DNA from: Leptasterias polaris
Lineage: Eukaryota > Echinodermata > Asteroidea > Forcipulatida > Asteriidae
NCBI GenBank assembly: GCA_037783415.1
Contig: JAZGTN010000023.1
Location: forward strand, 126,501 to 190,500
Reading direction: 5' to 3'
DNA: 64,000 nt
Part shown: positions 24,593-35,528 of the stretch, piece after piece
Position numbering within the stretch: the stretch's first letter is position 1
How the letters are laid out: every line of letters starts with the position of its first letter
Program-made: the position numbers and the translations under genes
The notes under the pieces: model-generated
The model's database searches: none
What the model was told of the DNA's origin: nothing
The model's input: only the letters and a program-made list of their open reading frames with translations

Positions 24593-26282
24593 TTCATCGT
24601 GGGTCCACGTGACTACCAGGTGATTATCACATGACTCCAAAGGAAATTCGACCTTTGGGAGGCATACCGCTGTTGCCAAAATGTATACGTTGCTTCATCC
24701 ACAGTCGAGACCAGATAGCTATGGGGCGCCGTTTGTCAATTAATTTTTTAGCGTATTTTTGACGTGTTTTTACCATGGTTTGTAATAATTAGATGTAAAC
24801 ATAGAAAGTGCTGTCAAATTTTTTTGTGGTTTACATACAATCAAAGCTTATAAATTATGGTTTATAAACCATGAAAATTGAATCATCATGTCGGAACCTG
24901 TTATAAATTGCATTATAACTACTTTAAGGTTGTCCGACGAAGTTTATTTTTAATATAATTTCTACTTCTTTAGCATTCGCGATAAGGGCAAGATGCTCTA
25001 ATTCCCCTTAGTTTACTAGTCCAGAAAGTGTTATAACACCTCCATGGGGGAAGGGTAGAATTTGCTGTTCCCACGATATTCTGCTGACCACAGCATATTT
25101 GGCACATTCGGAACTACCCCAGGGACATTACGTAAAGCCTGCCTGCATTCGCACCATTTTGCAAGTTATGTCTTTTACTCTTAGTGTTAGATTTTGCCAC
25201 GTTCGCCACCATCCTTCCAAATTTGGTCGTCTTTGCTGACCACGTAATTATTTAAAAATGTTAGTCCACTAGTCTTTTTGTGATTGGTTGAAGCTCATTT
25301 AGGACATCATTGTTTTAAGACTTTGACCATCAAATAGTTTAATTCTGTCCGAGTGCGTGACCAGCCGGGTTTTTAAACCCATGTTTTGCTCCTGGCTCCT
25401 CACAAGCGAGAACGGCCTGAGATGCTAAGTCAGAAAAAGTGTGCCGCTATACACTTTGTCTTGACTTGATTGGAACGCGACGACTTTTCCCTAAAAGTGG
25501 TTCCTAAACTATTGCATCCCTTTTCACGTGCTCTGTTGATACAGATGTACTAGCCCCCAGGTCCGCTTTGGTAGATATGACCCGGTTCATCTCTCCACCT
25601 TGCCCCGGCTTCTCAACCCCTTTCATCGCCTTCTCCTGGACTTTGAGGTTGTCATCTTGGAGCCCATCTGAGTGACGTGCACCTTCCATCCCCAGCCGTA
25701 GAAGTGCAGATAAACCCAGCTAAGATCTTTACCAATATCCATGTATTTTCACAGATGAACGTTTTTATATTTTATCAAGACTTGTGTTAAATCGTATTCC
25801 ATTTGATGATAATAATTTCTAACTGAAGCAATTGTATTTTAACCTACACTTGTATTTATCAAATTCTTTATATTTCAATTGCTTGTTTATCATTTACATA
25901 CTGTTGTTGGCATTGATTCGTATGAACAAATAATAATACGGTTATTCCAGTTAGAGAATCAAACCACATATATAGCTGTCCGTTGCGTTTATTACCGAGC
26001 AAGTTTCCCTTACACAACATCGAACCGTTCGCAGGCTCGTATTTAAATAGAGGTAAAACCTGTGACAATCATAAAACATGGTTTATAAACCATGAAAAAC
26101 ACGTCAAAAACACGTCAAAAATACGCTAAACAATTAATTGACAAACGGCGCATCATAGCTATCTGGTCTCGACTGTGGATGAAGCAACGTATACATTTTG
26201 GCAACAGCGGTATGCCCCCCAAAGGTCGAATTTCCTTTGGAGTCATGTGATAATCACCTGGTAGTCACGTGGACCCACGATG

Positions 26283-26548
26283 AAAAAATTGAAAAGGCGA
26301 CGGACAAAATTGAAAAGGCGACGGACAAAAATTGAAAAGGCGACGGACCAAAATTGAAAAGGCGACGGACAAAAATTGAAAAGGCGACGGACCAAAATTG
26401 AAAAGGCGACGGACCAAAATTGAAAAGGCGACGGACAAAAATTGAAAAGGCGACGGACCAAAATTGAAAAGGCGACGGACCAAAATTGAAAAGGCGACGG
26501 AAAAAATTGAAAAGGCGACGGAAAAATTGAAAAGGCGACGGAAAGGAG
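26283..26548 (-). repeat. 22-bp minisatellite, right arm (about 12 units)
   Basis: Inverted counterpart of the left-arm array, with units of 20-22 bp (ggcgacggaccaaaattgaa aa and shorter forms). Copy number and the position of variant units differ from the left arm, so the arms have evolved separately since formation. Confidence 0.95.
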
Positions 26549-26803
26549 TGGCACATATGGAACACCATACTGGACTGTTATCTAAAAAATACACGACACG
26601 TGTTGTATGGTTCATTGTTAAGGGAAGGTAGCAGAAGGGTATGTATATACGTTCGGTAATCACTCTTATTATTATTGGCAATAAAAAACTGTTTTTGTAA
26701 GAAGTACAGCAGCTTTCGATAGTATGAAGCATTTTGAGAATCATTTCACTTCGAAGTAATGTGGTTATGGAAAAAGGTATTAGGTTGCATGACCGAAAAT
26801 TTG

Positions 26804-26842
26804 AATCTGAGAAGCGTTTCTGTCAGAAACGCTTCTCAGATT
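26804..26842. repeat. Near-perfect 39-bp palindrome
   Basis: Left arm AATCTGAGAAGCGTTTCTG (26804-26822) and right arm 26824-26842 are exact complements with one central base. On a single strand this is a 19-bp stem with almost no loop. Confidence 0.93.
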
Positions 26843-27056
26843 GTGTATTCTTATATAGGGATTATTCTTCCTGTGTGGACATAAAATAATTTGTTCCCGG
26901 TTTTTCGGCGATATCTCAAAAACGCGACGTGCACCTTTTGAAGTGACATTTTTACAGGTTAGTTTTATTGTATAGGCCCATATCTACATTCAAATTAAAA
27001 CAATTGAACTGTTCCAAAAACAAATGGTACACTTTGCCTTTAACAACCATAATAAT

Positions 27057-27550
27057 AATGACGTATGGCAACAGCCAACCTTTAATAATAATGACGTATG
27101 GCAACAGCCAACCTTTAATAATAATGACGTATGGCAACAGCCAACCTTTAATAATAATGACGTATGGCAACAGCCAACCTTTAATAATAATGACGTATGG
27201 CAACAGCCAACCTTTAATAATAATGACGTATGGCAACAGCCAACCTTTAATAATAATGACGTATGGCAACAGCCAACCTTTAATAATAATGACGTATGGC
27301 AACAGCCAACCTTTAATAATAATGACGTATGGCAACAGCCAACCTTTAATAATAATGACGTATGGCAACAGCCAACCTTTAATAATAATGACGTATGGCA
27401 ACAGCCAACCTTTAATAATAATGACGTATGGCAACAGCCAACCTTTAATAATAATGACGTATGGCAACAGCCAACCTTTAAAAATAATGACGTATGGCAA
27501 CAGCCAACCTTTAATAATAATGACGTATGGCAACAGCCAACCTTTAAAAC
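27057..27550 (+). repeat. 33-bp minisatellite, array 1 (15 units)
   Basis: Unit acgtatggcaacagccaacc tttaataataatg, nearly identical throughout; two of the last units have aaa for ata. Because 33 is divisible by 3 and the unit lacks stops, frames stay open on both strands (for example MTYGNSQPLII per unit). Each unit contains a TGACGTAT half-CRE-like site. Confidence 0.96.
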
Positions 27551-28427
27551 CCTTAGGAATCAGCCCTGCAGTACATCGAGCGCCCCCGCTCGATGATTAA
27601 AATCATTTGTAGTTTTGCGTCTGCTGCCCTCTTTAGGTTGAGTCAGGCACCATCAGAAAGGTGTAGAAATAAGCTTTCCAACCATAGTATGGTACCCCTC
27701 CTAAGAACTACATGAAAACTAATACAGAGCGAAACAGAAACCATACCATTGCTTTGTTCACCAGCAAGAAAAAAGCTTGTGTGTGTGTTTCCCATGCAAG
27801 TTTCTCCGCACAACCTCACACACTTTATCGGATTATTACGCTCTCTTTCTCTGCAATAATGCCTAAAAAGAAGCCTGAAAGGTTGGCAAATCCTGTCCAA
27901 TGTCAAAGAAAGAGATTTGAAGACTTAGAAAAATTAAGATTTGTTGAGGGTGTCGACGAGAGCGACGAAAATGGTGATCTCGACGGTGATGAGGAAGACA
28001 TGCTGAATGAACGCATCGATCCATTGACCGGTAGTGGTATGACTTTTCAGTGAAGGAGTTACAGCTGTCACTTTTGTTTATGTTTCCAAGAATGGTCAAA
28101 ATTGTGATATTTTTTTTCATAGATAGAAAGCTCTGGTATGGTAGATTCTAAATAGGGCATCAAAAATTTTCCTTCATGCTGAGAAATTTATGTTATTTGC
28201 ATAAAATATGAAAAATATGGAATTTTATAGTGAAAAATCATATTAAAAATGGCTGATTTTTTTTTCCAAAATCTCCTTGAGGTCCACATTTCCCCCCAAA
28301 ATAAAGCCCTATATGTAAGCTTTCCAATGATACATAATTATATAGGATTTCTAAACTGTAAATGAGATTTTGAAATATAAAATGGCAACACATACAAAAA
28401 CCTCGAAAACAGGCCTGATTCCTAAGG
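27551..28427. mobile_element. 877-bp element inserted into the 33-bp minisatellite
   Basis: Bounded by inverted ends CCTTAGGAATCAGCCCTG (27551-27568) and its complement at 28410-28427, 17 of 18 matching. The same 33-bp array continues on both sides, so the element landed inside an existing array. It also holds a perfect hairpin, ATCGAGCG/CGCTCGAT with loop CCCC (27575-27594), and a short coding frame (27859-28053). Element class is not assignable. Confidence 0.72.
27859..28053 (+). CDS. Short acidic frame inside the inserted element
   Basis: Sixty-four codons from ATG at 27859. The frame is also open upstream to 27712, but the compact ATG fits better. The N-terminus is basic (MPKKKPERLANP). 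An acidic stretch follows, with DESDENGDLDGDEEDMLNER in the second half. A potential donor, ACCG|gtagtg, lies near 28028. It could be a first exon or a remnant of a transposase N-terminus, since acidic leaders are common there, but nothing identifies the family. It may also be a fragment of a captured host gene. Confidence 0.3.
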   Translation: MPKKKPERLANPVQCQRKRFEDLEKLRFVEGVDESDENGDLDGDEEDMLNERIDPLTGSGMTFQ

Positions 28428-28655
28428 AATAATGACGTATGGCAACAGCCAACCTTTAATAATAATGACGTATGGCAACAGCCAACCTTTAATAATAATG
28501 ACGTATGGCAACAGCCAACCTTTAATAATAATGACGTATGGCAACAGCCAACCTTTAATAATAATGACGTATGGCAACAGCCAACCTTTAATAATAATGA
28601 CGTATGGCAACAGCCAACCTTTAATAATAATGACGTATGGCAACCCTTTAATCAC
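28428..28655 (+). repeat. 33-bp minisatellite, array 2 (about 7 units)
   Basis: Same unit as array 1, resuming directly after the inserted element. The last unit is truncated at acgtatggcaacccttta. Confidence 0.95.
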
Positions 28656-31600
28656 AAAAGTCTCACAAATACACATTATGGTAGTTATAATTGATTTCAC
28701 AATGGTCGTTTCTGATTTTGTGTTAAAAAAAACCTACAAACCCGCCCCTCCCCCCAAAAAAAAAATTAAAAAAAAGAAAAAAAAACACCCAACGTTTTAA
28801 CAGTTTTCAGATGTTTTCAAAGAGAAAGGACCTATATTGGTTTGATTTCTCAAAGGTACAATTATTGCTTCAATGTGTGCCGATAAACTTTTGTTATCTC
28901 AACGTATGAACGTATGAAAACTGCGCTATTGCAGCTAGAATAAATAAAGCTTTTCAAAATAATTATGCTGTCTTTTCAAAATTTGTATTATTAGCTTTTA
29001 TGATTGAACAGATAGAAGCCTAAAGCTTTTCGAGTTGCAACTTGATGAAAAAGAGAACTGTTTATTTCTTGGGATTCTCAGGAATCTCAAGTTAAACATT
29101 TACAATCTATTCATATAGGTTTCTTCTATAGATCTGTACTAAAATAATTTCATATAAATATTATGTCACACTATGAACCTATAATTTGACAGACAGATAA
29201 CATATCTGTGAGTGTACAAGTAAAACCCTACTCCTTTTCTCAGAAAGTTTAAAATGGCCTTCTTGTTCGTTTTCAGAAAAGTGAGGCTATGTCAGTGTCT
29301 CAACTAGAATGGCGCAGTTCGAGTGTGTTTCTGTTACTAGTGTTATATAGTTGTATCATTTCTTAGCAACATGAATAAAATGAACCTTCGCACCTCAACT
29401 AAAATGGCGCAATTCGAGTGTGTTTCTGTTAGTTGTGTCATTTCTTAGCAACATGAATAAAGTGAACATTCCCACGTCAACCCTATATATTCATCGCCAC
29501 AGCATTTGGCCATCATAAACCCGGATAAACACCCCCAGTAACTTTGTTTGCACGCGGGCAAGGGAGAGATACCGTGAACAAAAACACCATCGGGTACCAT
29601 CCTTACAATTACCGAAGGATTATGCTAAACTAATGCGTCCCCCCCCCCCCTTGTATTTACGCGGCGCAATCATGCAGTCCGTGTGTGGTTGCATGACCCT
29701 TAGAGACCGAGATGTTAGGCTCGATGTTGCTAAGGGTCACTTGGCAACTGGACACTGGTTTGAGGTAATTTAGCGAACAGTAGAATTCAGGACAGCGTGT
29801 TTAGTCACAAACTGCGTCCCACCACAGCTTATTGCGACACTTGGAAAGATACATTTCAAGAAGTAACACGTTCTTGTATTTAGCCCCGGACATTTCTAGT
29901 AGAACTTATTGTCGTTCTTCAGCAGATCAACACGTAGACGAAGAAAATACAACTAAAGGTAAATGTAAAAATAACGGATTTTATTCTTTAACAGGTAATT
30001 AAACGGTACTTTTTGTATAATTATTTGAAGTTTTTTAATGCAAGAACATTTCAACTTTTCTGAAAGAAAACAAACGGGCCTAATTCGCTCACGCTATGCA
30101 ATAAAACTCGTCTATGGTGTATGGTGGTATAGCTTTTAGAAATCTATTTCCAAAGTATAAGACTTCCGTAATGGTTAGTTAGAATTCCTTGAGTTTTGTA
30201 TTAGTCTTCAGACTAATTCCAGAGTTCTTGATTTACTGACAAGATTCTCAAACTGTTTAATAGAAAGCACATTTAACCGACTGTAAGTTGCAAAAAAAAA
30301 ATCACAACTTTTAACTATATCCAATCGAATTAATTGATTGCAATCCAACAGTGCAAAAAGAAACCATGTTGTAGTTAAATTTGCCAAAGATAGTACGAAC
30401 GTCGCATATTGATCGCTGATCGACCGGTACGGTCCTAACAAAGTGGATTTACTCGGTGGTCCGACAAGAATTAAGATGGGGCAGTCAAGGGTGTAAGGGG
30501 AACATGTTGGCCCGCCCATAGTGGTCCCCTAAGTACAGTATTGATTTTTGGGATCGCCGTTTGACGGTGATTTTCATTATTCAAGTCACAGGACGCTAAA
30601 GATTGATAATTTGTTTAACCAACCAAAAATCATTAACATGCAATTTTCCAATACGATTATTCCTGAAAACCTTTGCAAGAACGTAGCCACCCACAAGAAT
30701 ATGTTTGTTTTTAGATTGTAGAAAATGAAGACATTTGATCGGATAAATTATGTTAGAATTTCACCAATTAGGATTTCAATAAAAATGGCCGAAATCAAAA
30801 CCAGTCAATGAATATTTCTAAATAATGACAAACGAATACGACTTTTGTAAAACCAAGTTAAACAAATTATGGTTTCACAGTTTTTGTTCTTTCGAAAGGC
30901 ACATTAATCGCCGACATTCACATTAATCATAGACATTGACGTCTAAAAATAAACACTAAAGGTCAACAGAAAGTTCTGGTATTACTAAATATTAATTTGA
31001 TGTACAGACGTGTGCACGTGTACATTTTCCTTGGCTGTTCGAGAACAAAGATGTCAAACAGTCTTACATAACGCCTTAGCAACCGCGCGTAAATGTTGTC
31101 TTTCCTAAGAACGGTTGTCAAAACCAATGTAAACACAACTGTGTGGTTGATAGGATTTGGTATCCCTTGGATACAACCTTCCACTATGTGACAATTAGTA
31201 GCAGAGCCACATGAATGGCCACTGCTTATGTCACCCAACCTGATTAAATGCATCAACATGAATGGCCACTGCTTATGTCACCCAACCTGATTAAATGCAT
31301 CAACCTTTTAACGTCACAATTGTTATTTGGAAAAATCAATGCATACTACTGGATTGATTTTTTACAAGAAAATCATAAAAATAATAAAAACACCAATATT
31401 GAGCAATAATGTGGAAGTTTTTGTGTCCGGTTAAACAATTTTGAGTTTTGACTTTGGTAATATTGGTTATACAATGAAAATAGGGTTATTTATTTAATTA
31501 CTTATAAGTATGCTGTTTTGTTTACAATGGTGGTCAGTATAACCTTAAATTGCAAATGTTCCTATTCGGGGCATTTGTTGACGATCCAAGCTGATTCAAC

Positions 31601-31693
31601 ATCGAAACAAACTGATAATTAATCAAGTTTTAGTTTGAACGTCTCAATGTCATTTATTTATTCTCGATGGTGATTTTCCCTCTTTTCTTCCAG
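28656..31693. other. Intergenic, no gene recognised
   Basis: Contains an A-rich tract (28753-28792). It also has two small tandem duplications. One is about 95 bp at 29297-29480, with aatggcgcarttcgagtgtg in each copy. The other is 47 bp at about 31211-31304, with gaatggccactgcttatgtc in each copy. A 12-base C run lies at 29639-29650. A 10-bp-stem hairpin lies at 29694-29739 (TGACCCTTAG/CTAAGGGTCA). Open frames at 30208-30519 and 30963-31259 show no motifs. Confidence 0.5.
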
Positions 31694-33025
31694 ATGGCAT
31701 CATTTCAATTGATCATCATCTCTATTATTGCATTGGTGGCTCTCCCAATCTGTCACTCATCAGAAGTTACGGAAGACTCCATGATGGTTGAATCCACCAC
31801 ACTTGATGCCGGTGACATGGCAACCGAGATTGTCACCGAAATTGTCACCGTCATAGATGAAGATTCCACTACAATGATACCAACAGACTCCTCAACTGCT
31901 GCCATCGTTGACGGGATCAAGTGGCTTGACAACCGAAGCATCCGCAAGTGGTACATAGCGTTCAGAATTTACACAAAATAGATGTTGATTTATTTGCCAT
32001 CAGCTACATCATGATGAATGCATTGGTTATGTCGACTTCAGCGGTTTATGTATGGTACACTGGTTTATGTAGCTTGCAATCATTTCTTACGAAGACTGTG
32101 TTTTTGCTTATTTATTTAATGTTTTATTTTTTATTTTACAGATATTGAAGCTTATGGTTTGACCGTAATTAACCCTTCCAACTGATCTCACCTTCGACAT
32201 TGGGGTGGATAACATTGTTACATACTCAATCGATCTCCGTAATGCCGGTGGTACTGACATCGCTGCAGCTGACTCTGGTAACAACTTTGCTTTGTCTTTC
32301 CTGATCAGCAGCCACGTCGACCCAACTGATGTCGATGCTACTAAAATGACCGTTGCAGCTGAGACATCCAATTCTCAGAGAACTTGAATTCTGGTATCAC
32401 CGCAGGCTCCACCATCACTGTTACTACCGTGTCTGCCATGATCAACATTAGTCCAAGCGACGACTGTGAGACGTACCAGTACACCTGTGTCGAGGTATCC
32501 AAAGATGACACAGCTACTTTCACTGACTCAGTTACTACCAACAACTATGTGTGTCTTGCATTCGGTGATGTTGCCGAGGGTCTTGCTGGCATCAAAACCT
32601 GCTCAGGTGGGTACTCTATATATCACACATGTTAGAATTCAAACTTCAATTTATTGTTTATTTTGTTTATTCGTCTATTGTTAAGCTGTTGTTTTGAAGG
32701 CTGTTCCTTGACAAGCCCCGCTTATTGGAACGTGTCTCCACTTTCATTTATTGACTGTACTCCTTTGTTTCTTCTTGATGACGATATGTGGAAATGAACA
32801 ATGCTTTGAATTGAATTGAATTGTCAATTTGAAAAACAATACTTTTTGTAATTGAAAATTATGACGGACATAACGCATTGTTTGTCCGATTATGTCAATC
32901 TTCACTTGGGTACCTAAACTTAATGTCCTCTACTTTTGTGTTTGTCTTACACAGGTTGTGCAGTACAACAAGTCAGCATTGCTCTTCTAATGATTGCGTC
33001 CGTTGTTTCAAAGCTTCTCTCATAG
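31694..33025 (+). pseudogene. Secreted / GPI-anchored-type protein gene with two frame breaks
   Basis: Exon 1 begins right after a ttttcttccag acceptor at ATG 31694 and encodes a signal peptide (MASFQLIIISIIALVALPIC). The likely donor is GCCG|gtgaca at 31811. Exon 2 (32142-32616) codes for a Thr/Asp-rich beta-sandwich-like domain: YSIDLRNAGGTDI, then FALSFLISSHVDPTD, then ETYQYTCVEVSKDDT, then NNYVCLAFGDVAEGLAGIKT. The frame is broken twice: near 32182 (VINPS, then TDLTFDIG in another frame) and near 32371-32384. Exon 3 (32955-33025) joins in phase 1 and gives a hydrophobic tail ending the protein (SIALLMIASVVSKLLS), typical of a GPI-anchor signal. Intact splice signals and clean domains suggest a recent pseudogene, or a real gene with sequencing indels. 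The domain family is not recognised; LRNAGGT is reminiscent of CARDB-like folds. Confidence 0.65.
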
Positions 33026-33705
33026 GTTGTGCAGTACAAGTCAGCATTGCTCTTCTAATGATTGCGTCCGTTGTTTCAAAGCTTCTCTCATAGGTTGTGC
33101 AGTACAAGTCAGCATTGCTCTTCTAATGATTGCGTCCGTTGTTTCAAAGTTTCTCTCATAGGTTGTGCAGTACAAGTCAGCATTGCTCTTCTAATGATTG
33201 CGTCCGTTGTTTCAAAGTTTCTCTCATAGGTTGTGCAGTACAAGTCAGCATTGCTCTTCTAATGATTGCGTCCGTTGTTTCAAAGTTTCTCTCATAGGTT
33301 GTGCAGTACAAGTCAGCATTGCTCTTCTAATGATTGCGTCCGTTGTTTCAAAGTTTCTCTCATAGGTTGTGCAGTACAAGTCAGCATTGCTCTTCTAATG
33401 ATTGCGTCCGTTGTTTCAAAGTTTCTCTCATAGGTTGTGCAGTACAAGTCAGCATTGCTCTTCTAATGATTGCGTCCGTTGTTTCAAAGCTTCTCTCGTA
33501 GGTTGTGCAGTACAAGTCAGCATTGCTCTTCTAATGATTGCGTCCGTTGTTTCAAAGTTTCTCTCATAGGTTGTGCAGTACAAGTCAGCATTGCTCTTCT
33601 AATGATTGCGTCCGTTGTTTCAAAGCTTCTCTCGTAGGTTGTGCAGTACAAGTCAGCATTGCTCTTCTAATGATTGCGTCCGTTGTTTCAAAGCTTCTCT
33701 CATAG
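32955..33705 (+). repeat. Tandem amplification of the terminal exon, 11 copies of 68 bp
   Basis: The GPI-tail exon (first copy 32955-33025, 71 bp, with one extra CAA codon) is followed by ten 68-bp copies. The TAG stop codons fall every 68 bp, the last at 33703-33705. Each copy keeps the coding frame of the tail and its stop. The preceding copy supplies ttctaatg and tttctctcatag|G, which resemble a branch point and a 3' splice site. Copies differ only at c/t in aaagyttctc and at cat/cgt before the stop. Confidence 0.95.
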
Positions 33706-35528
33706 GAAATCTTTCAAGAACCCCTTAAAAACTCATAAAAGACTCTTAATGAGAAAAATTGCCATACAGATTCTGGGCCGAGATGATTGAGGATGTAACA
33801 AAAGTGGTATGAACTAACTGCATGTAATTTCTTGCTTCGCTGGTGGAATGTTATGTCTAACTGAGCTTTGTCTTCTGTACGGATTGACTGAGGACCAGTT
33901 CTTTCTAAAGAACACATTACAGAAACTCAACCAACCGTCATTGCGAAAGTCTTTATTAATTGTTGGTTATGACGGGCAGGCTCGGTAAAAAGATGGTAAC
34001 TGATAGCATGTTCCCGAAACGCTAACTGCATTTGGTTGCAATTATATTTTAATAGTGCCTTTTACATGAACTAAGTTGTAAAACTTTCTGATTTAATCTT
34101 TTATCAAAGATGTTCTTTGTAATGTTTTCGTAAAAACATTAACGGCCTCCGTAGTTCTCGAAAATTAAGGACAGACACTTTCAAATATTTTAAGACAGAT
34201 GTGACACGGTACTTCACGAAGACCTACTTCCATGTCTGGTTAATATCTATAAGCTCACATAATTTTTTTTAAATTTTTCTGTCTAATGTATGTAAATAAC
34301 ATTTGTAGAAATTGTATAAAACAAAATGTAAATACTAAGAATTTTATTGTTTATTTTGAGGTATCTTTTGGTTTTAATTTGTTTTACAGTTTTGGCATTT
34401 ACCAAGTTGAAGTTTGACTCTTCTTGGTGGGAAATTAAACGTCCTTATACATTTAGATTAGTATAATCCATAGATGTATTTTCGATGAGAGTTTGCAGTC
34501 TAATCAATTCAATCTGTTTATAATTTTCACTTTCAAGCTCAAATAATCTTTAGTTATAATTGCACAGGTTCGTTGATTTTAGATTTTTCTTGTTACACTT
34601 TGTATATTTTGTGTTTATTTTGTGATTATCAATACTTTAGCGTTTGACTGATGACATTTAAGATCTCAAATGTTAATGTTTTTAGTTTCACGATTGAGTT
34701 TAAAATCTGAAGCAAACACTTACACAGTCAATTATCCTGATTTAGGAAATCTTCCTTATCGAAATTTGATTTCATTTAATTTGGTATGATCCTGAAATAT
34801 TAAAGGTGTTTAATTGAATTTGAGTACAGCACACTAAAGTTAAGTTTTTAAACGGTTACAATAAATGTGTTGATCACACTATGTCGAGTTGTTTCCTTTT
34901 AAAACAAGAAACGTGCATATTGTATTAGGTTATTCCATTGAAAATTGTACGACATGCGTTATCACTTATCCACACACACTGTACAGTCCCCGTCTCTCGA
35001 ACTAACTTAACTTAAAATTCGTGCATTATGAAGACTTATGAAATTTGTTTGACAAAATGACAAGAAAATAGGGCTTCCTTTTAATTTCTACGGTTCCCAT
35101 TTCCAACAGACCTTTTGTTTAGCTACTGTGAACCTAAACAAAGCTGTTTTATACCGCAGATGTTTTTTCTTTATGGAAGAAACACTGTCCAATATTAGTA
35201 TAGTAATGTGTACATTATACGTGTATCTATATAAAAACAATAATTCGGAACAAAATATTGGCACAATGAAATTTAAACTTGACGACATTATGAATGTACT
35301 TGTATCCGGCCTGAATATGGGCAGTCCTCATGGCCCAAATGCGGGCAGTACCCCGGCTGTATGTGGGCCGGGTATTGTCCGCCATACGTTAAAATTTACC
35401 CTTAGCAACGTGTGACGTCATACTTATCACACTGCGGCGTGCTCAAGTTGGTTGATTCAAAAGAGGGCGCTATCACACGAAATGTGTACATAATTCGTTG
35501 GGGCGGGGGGGGGGGGGGGGGGGGGCAC
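33706..35528. other. Intergenic, no gene recognised
   Basis: AT-rich sequence. Its right end (about 35290-35528) is a diverged relative of sequence at about 37480-37760 inside the duplicated block (ggttgattcaaaagag shared, followed in both by a long G run). The G run here is 21 bases, 35505-35525. Confidence 0.5.

Larger units (their letters stand above)
24286..26568. mobile_element. Foldback-type transposon with long minisatellite-bearing inverted arms
   Basis: A 2283-bp element. The left arm (24286 to about 24790) and right arm (about 26070-26568) are inverted copies of roughly 500 bp. The outermost part is atggtgttccatatgtgcca. Next comes an array of a 22-bp repeat, then an inner unique part that includes gtgactaccaggtgattatc. 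Immediately outside are tctggact (24278-24285) and actggact (26569-26576), a 7-of-8 match that looks like a target-site duplication. The outer-array design matches foldback elements (Drosophila FB, sea-urchin TU type, from general knowledge). The 1.3-kb centre shows no transposase; a 61-codon minus frame at 25504-25689 is unconvincing. The right-arm array is slightly shorter than the left. Confidence 0.88.

Noticed and set aside
24197..24634. Open frames of 123-145 codons (Phe-rich) through the 22-bp repeat
   Set aside because: All frames stay open because the unit lacks stops; repeated in inverted form in the other arm, so not a gene.
26952..27600. Open frames of 190-210 codons on both strands
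   Set aside because: Product of a stop-free 33-bp unit whose length is divisible by 3; no independent coding evidence.
30208..30519. 103-codon minus frame
   Set aside because: No motif, no splice context and composition like the surrounding non-coding DNA.
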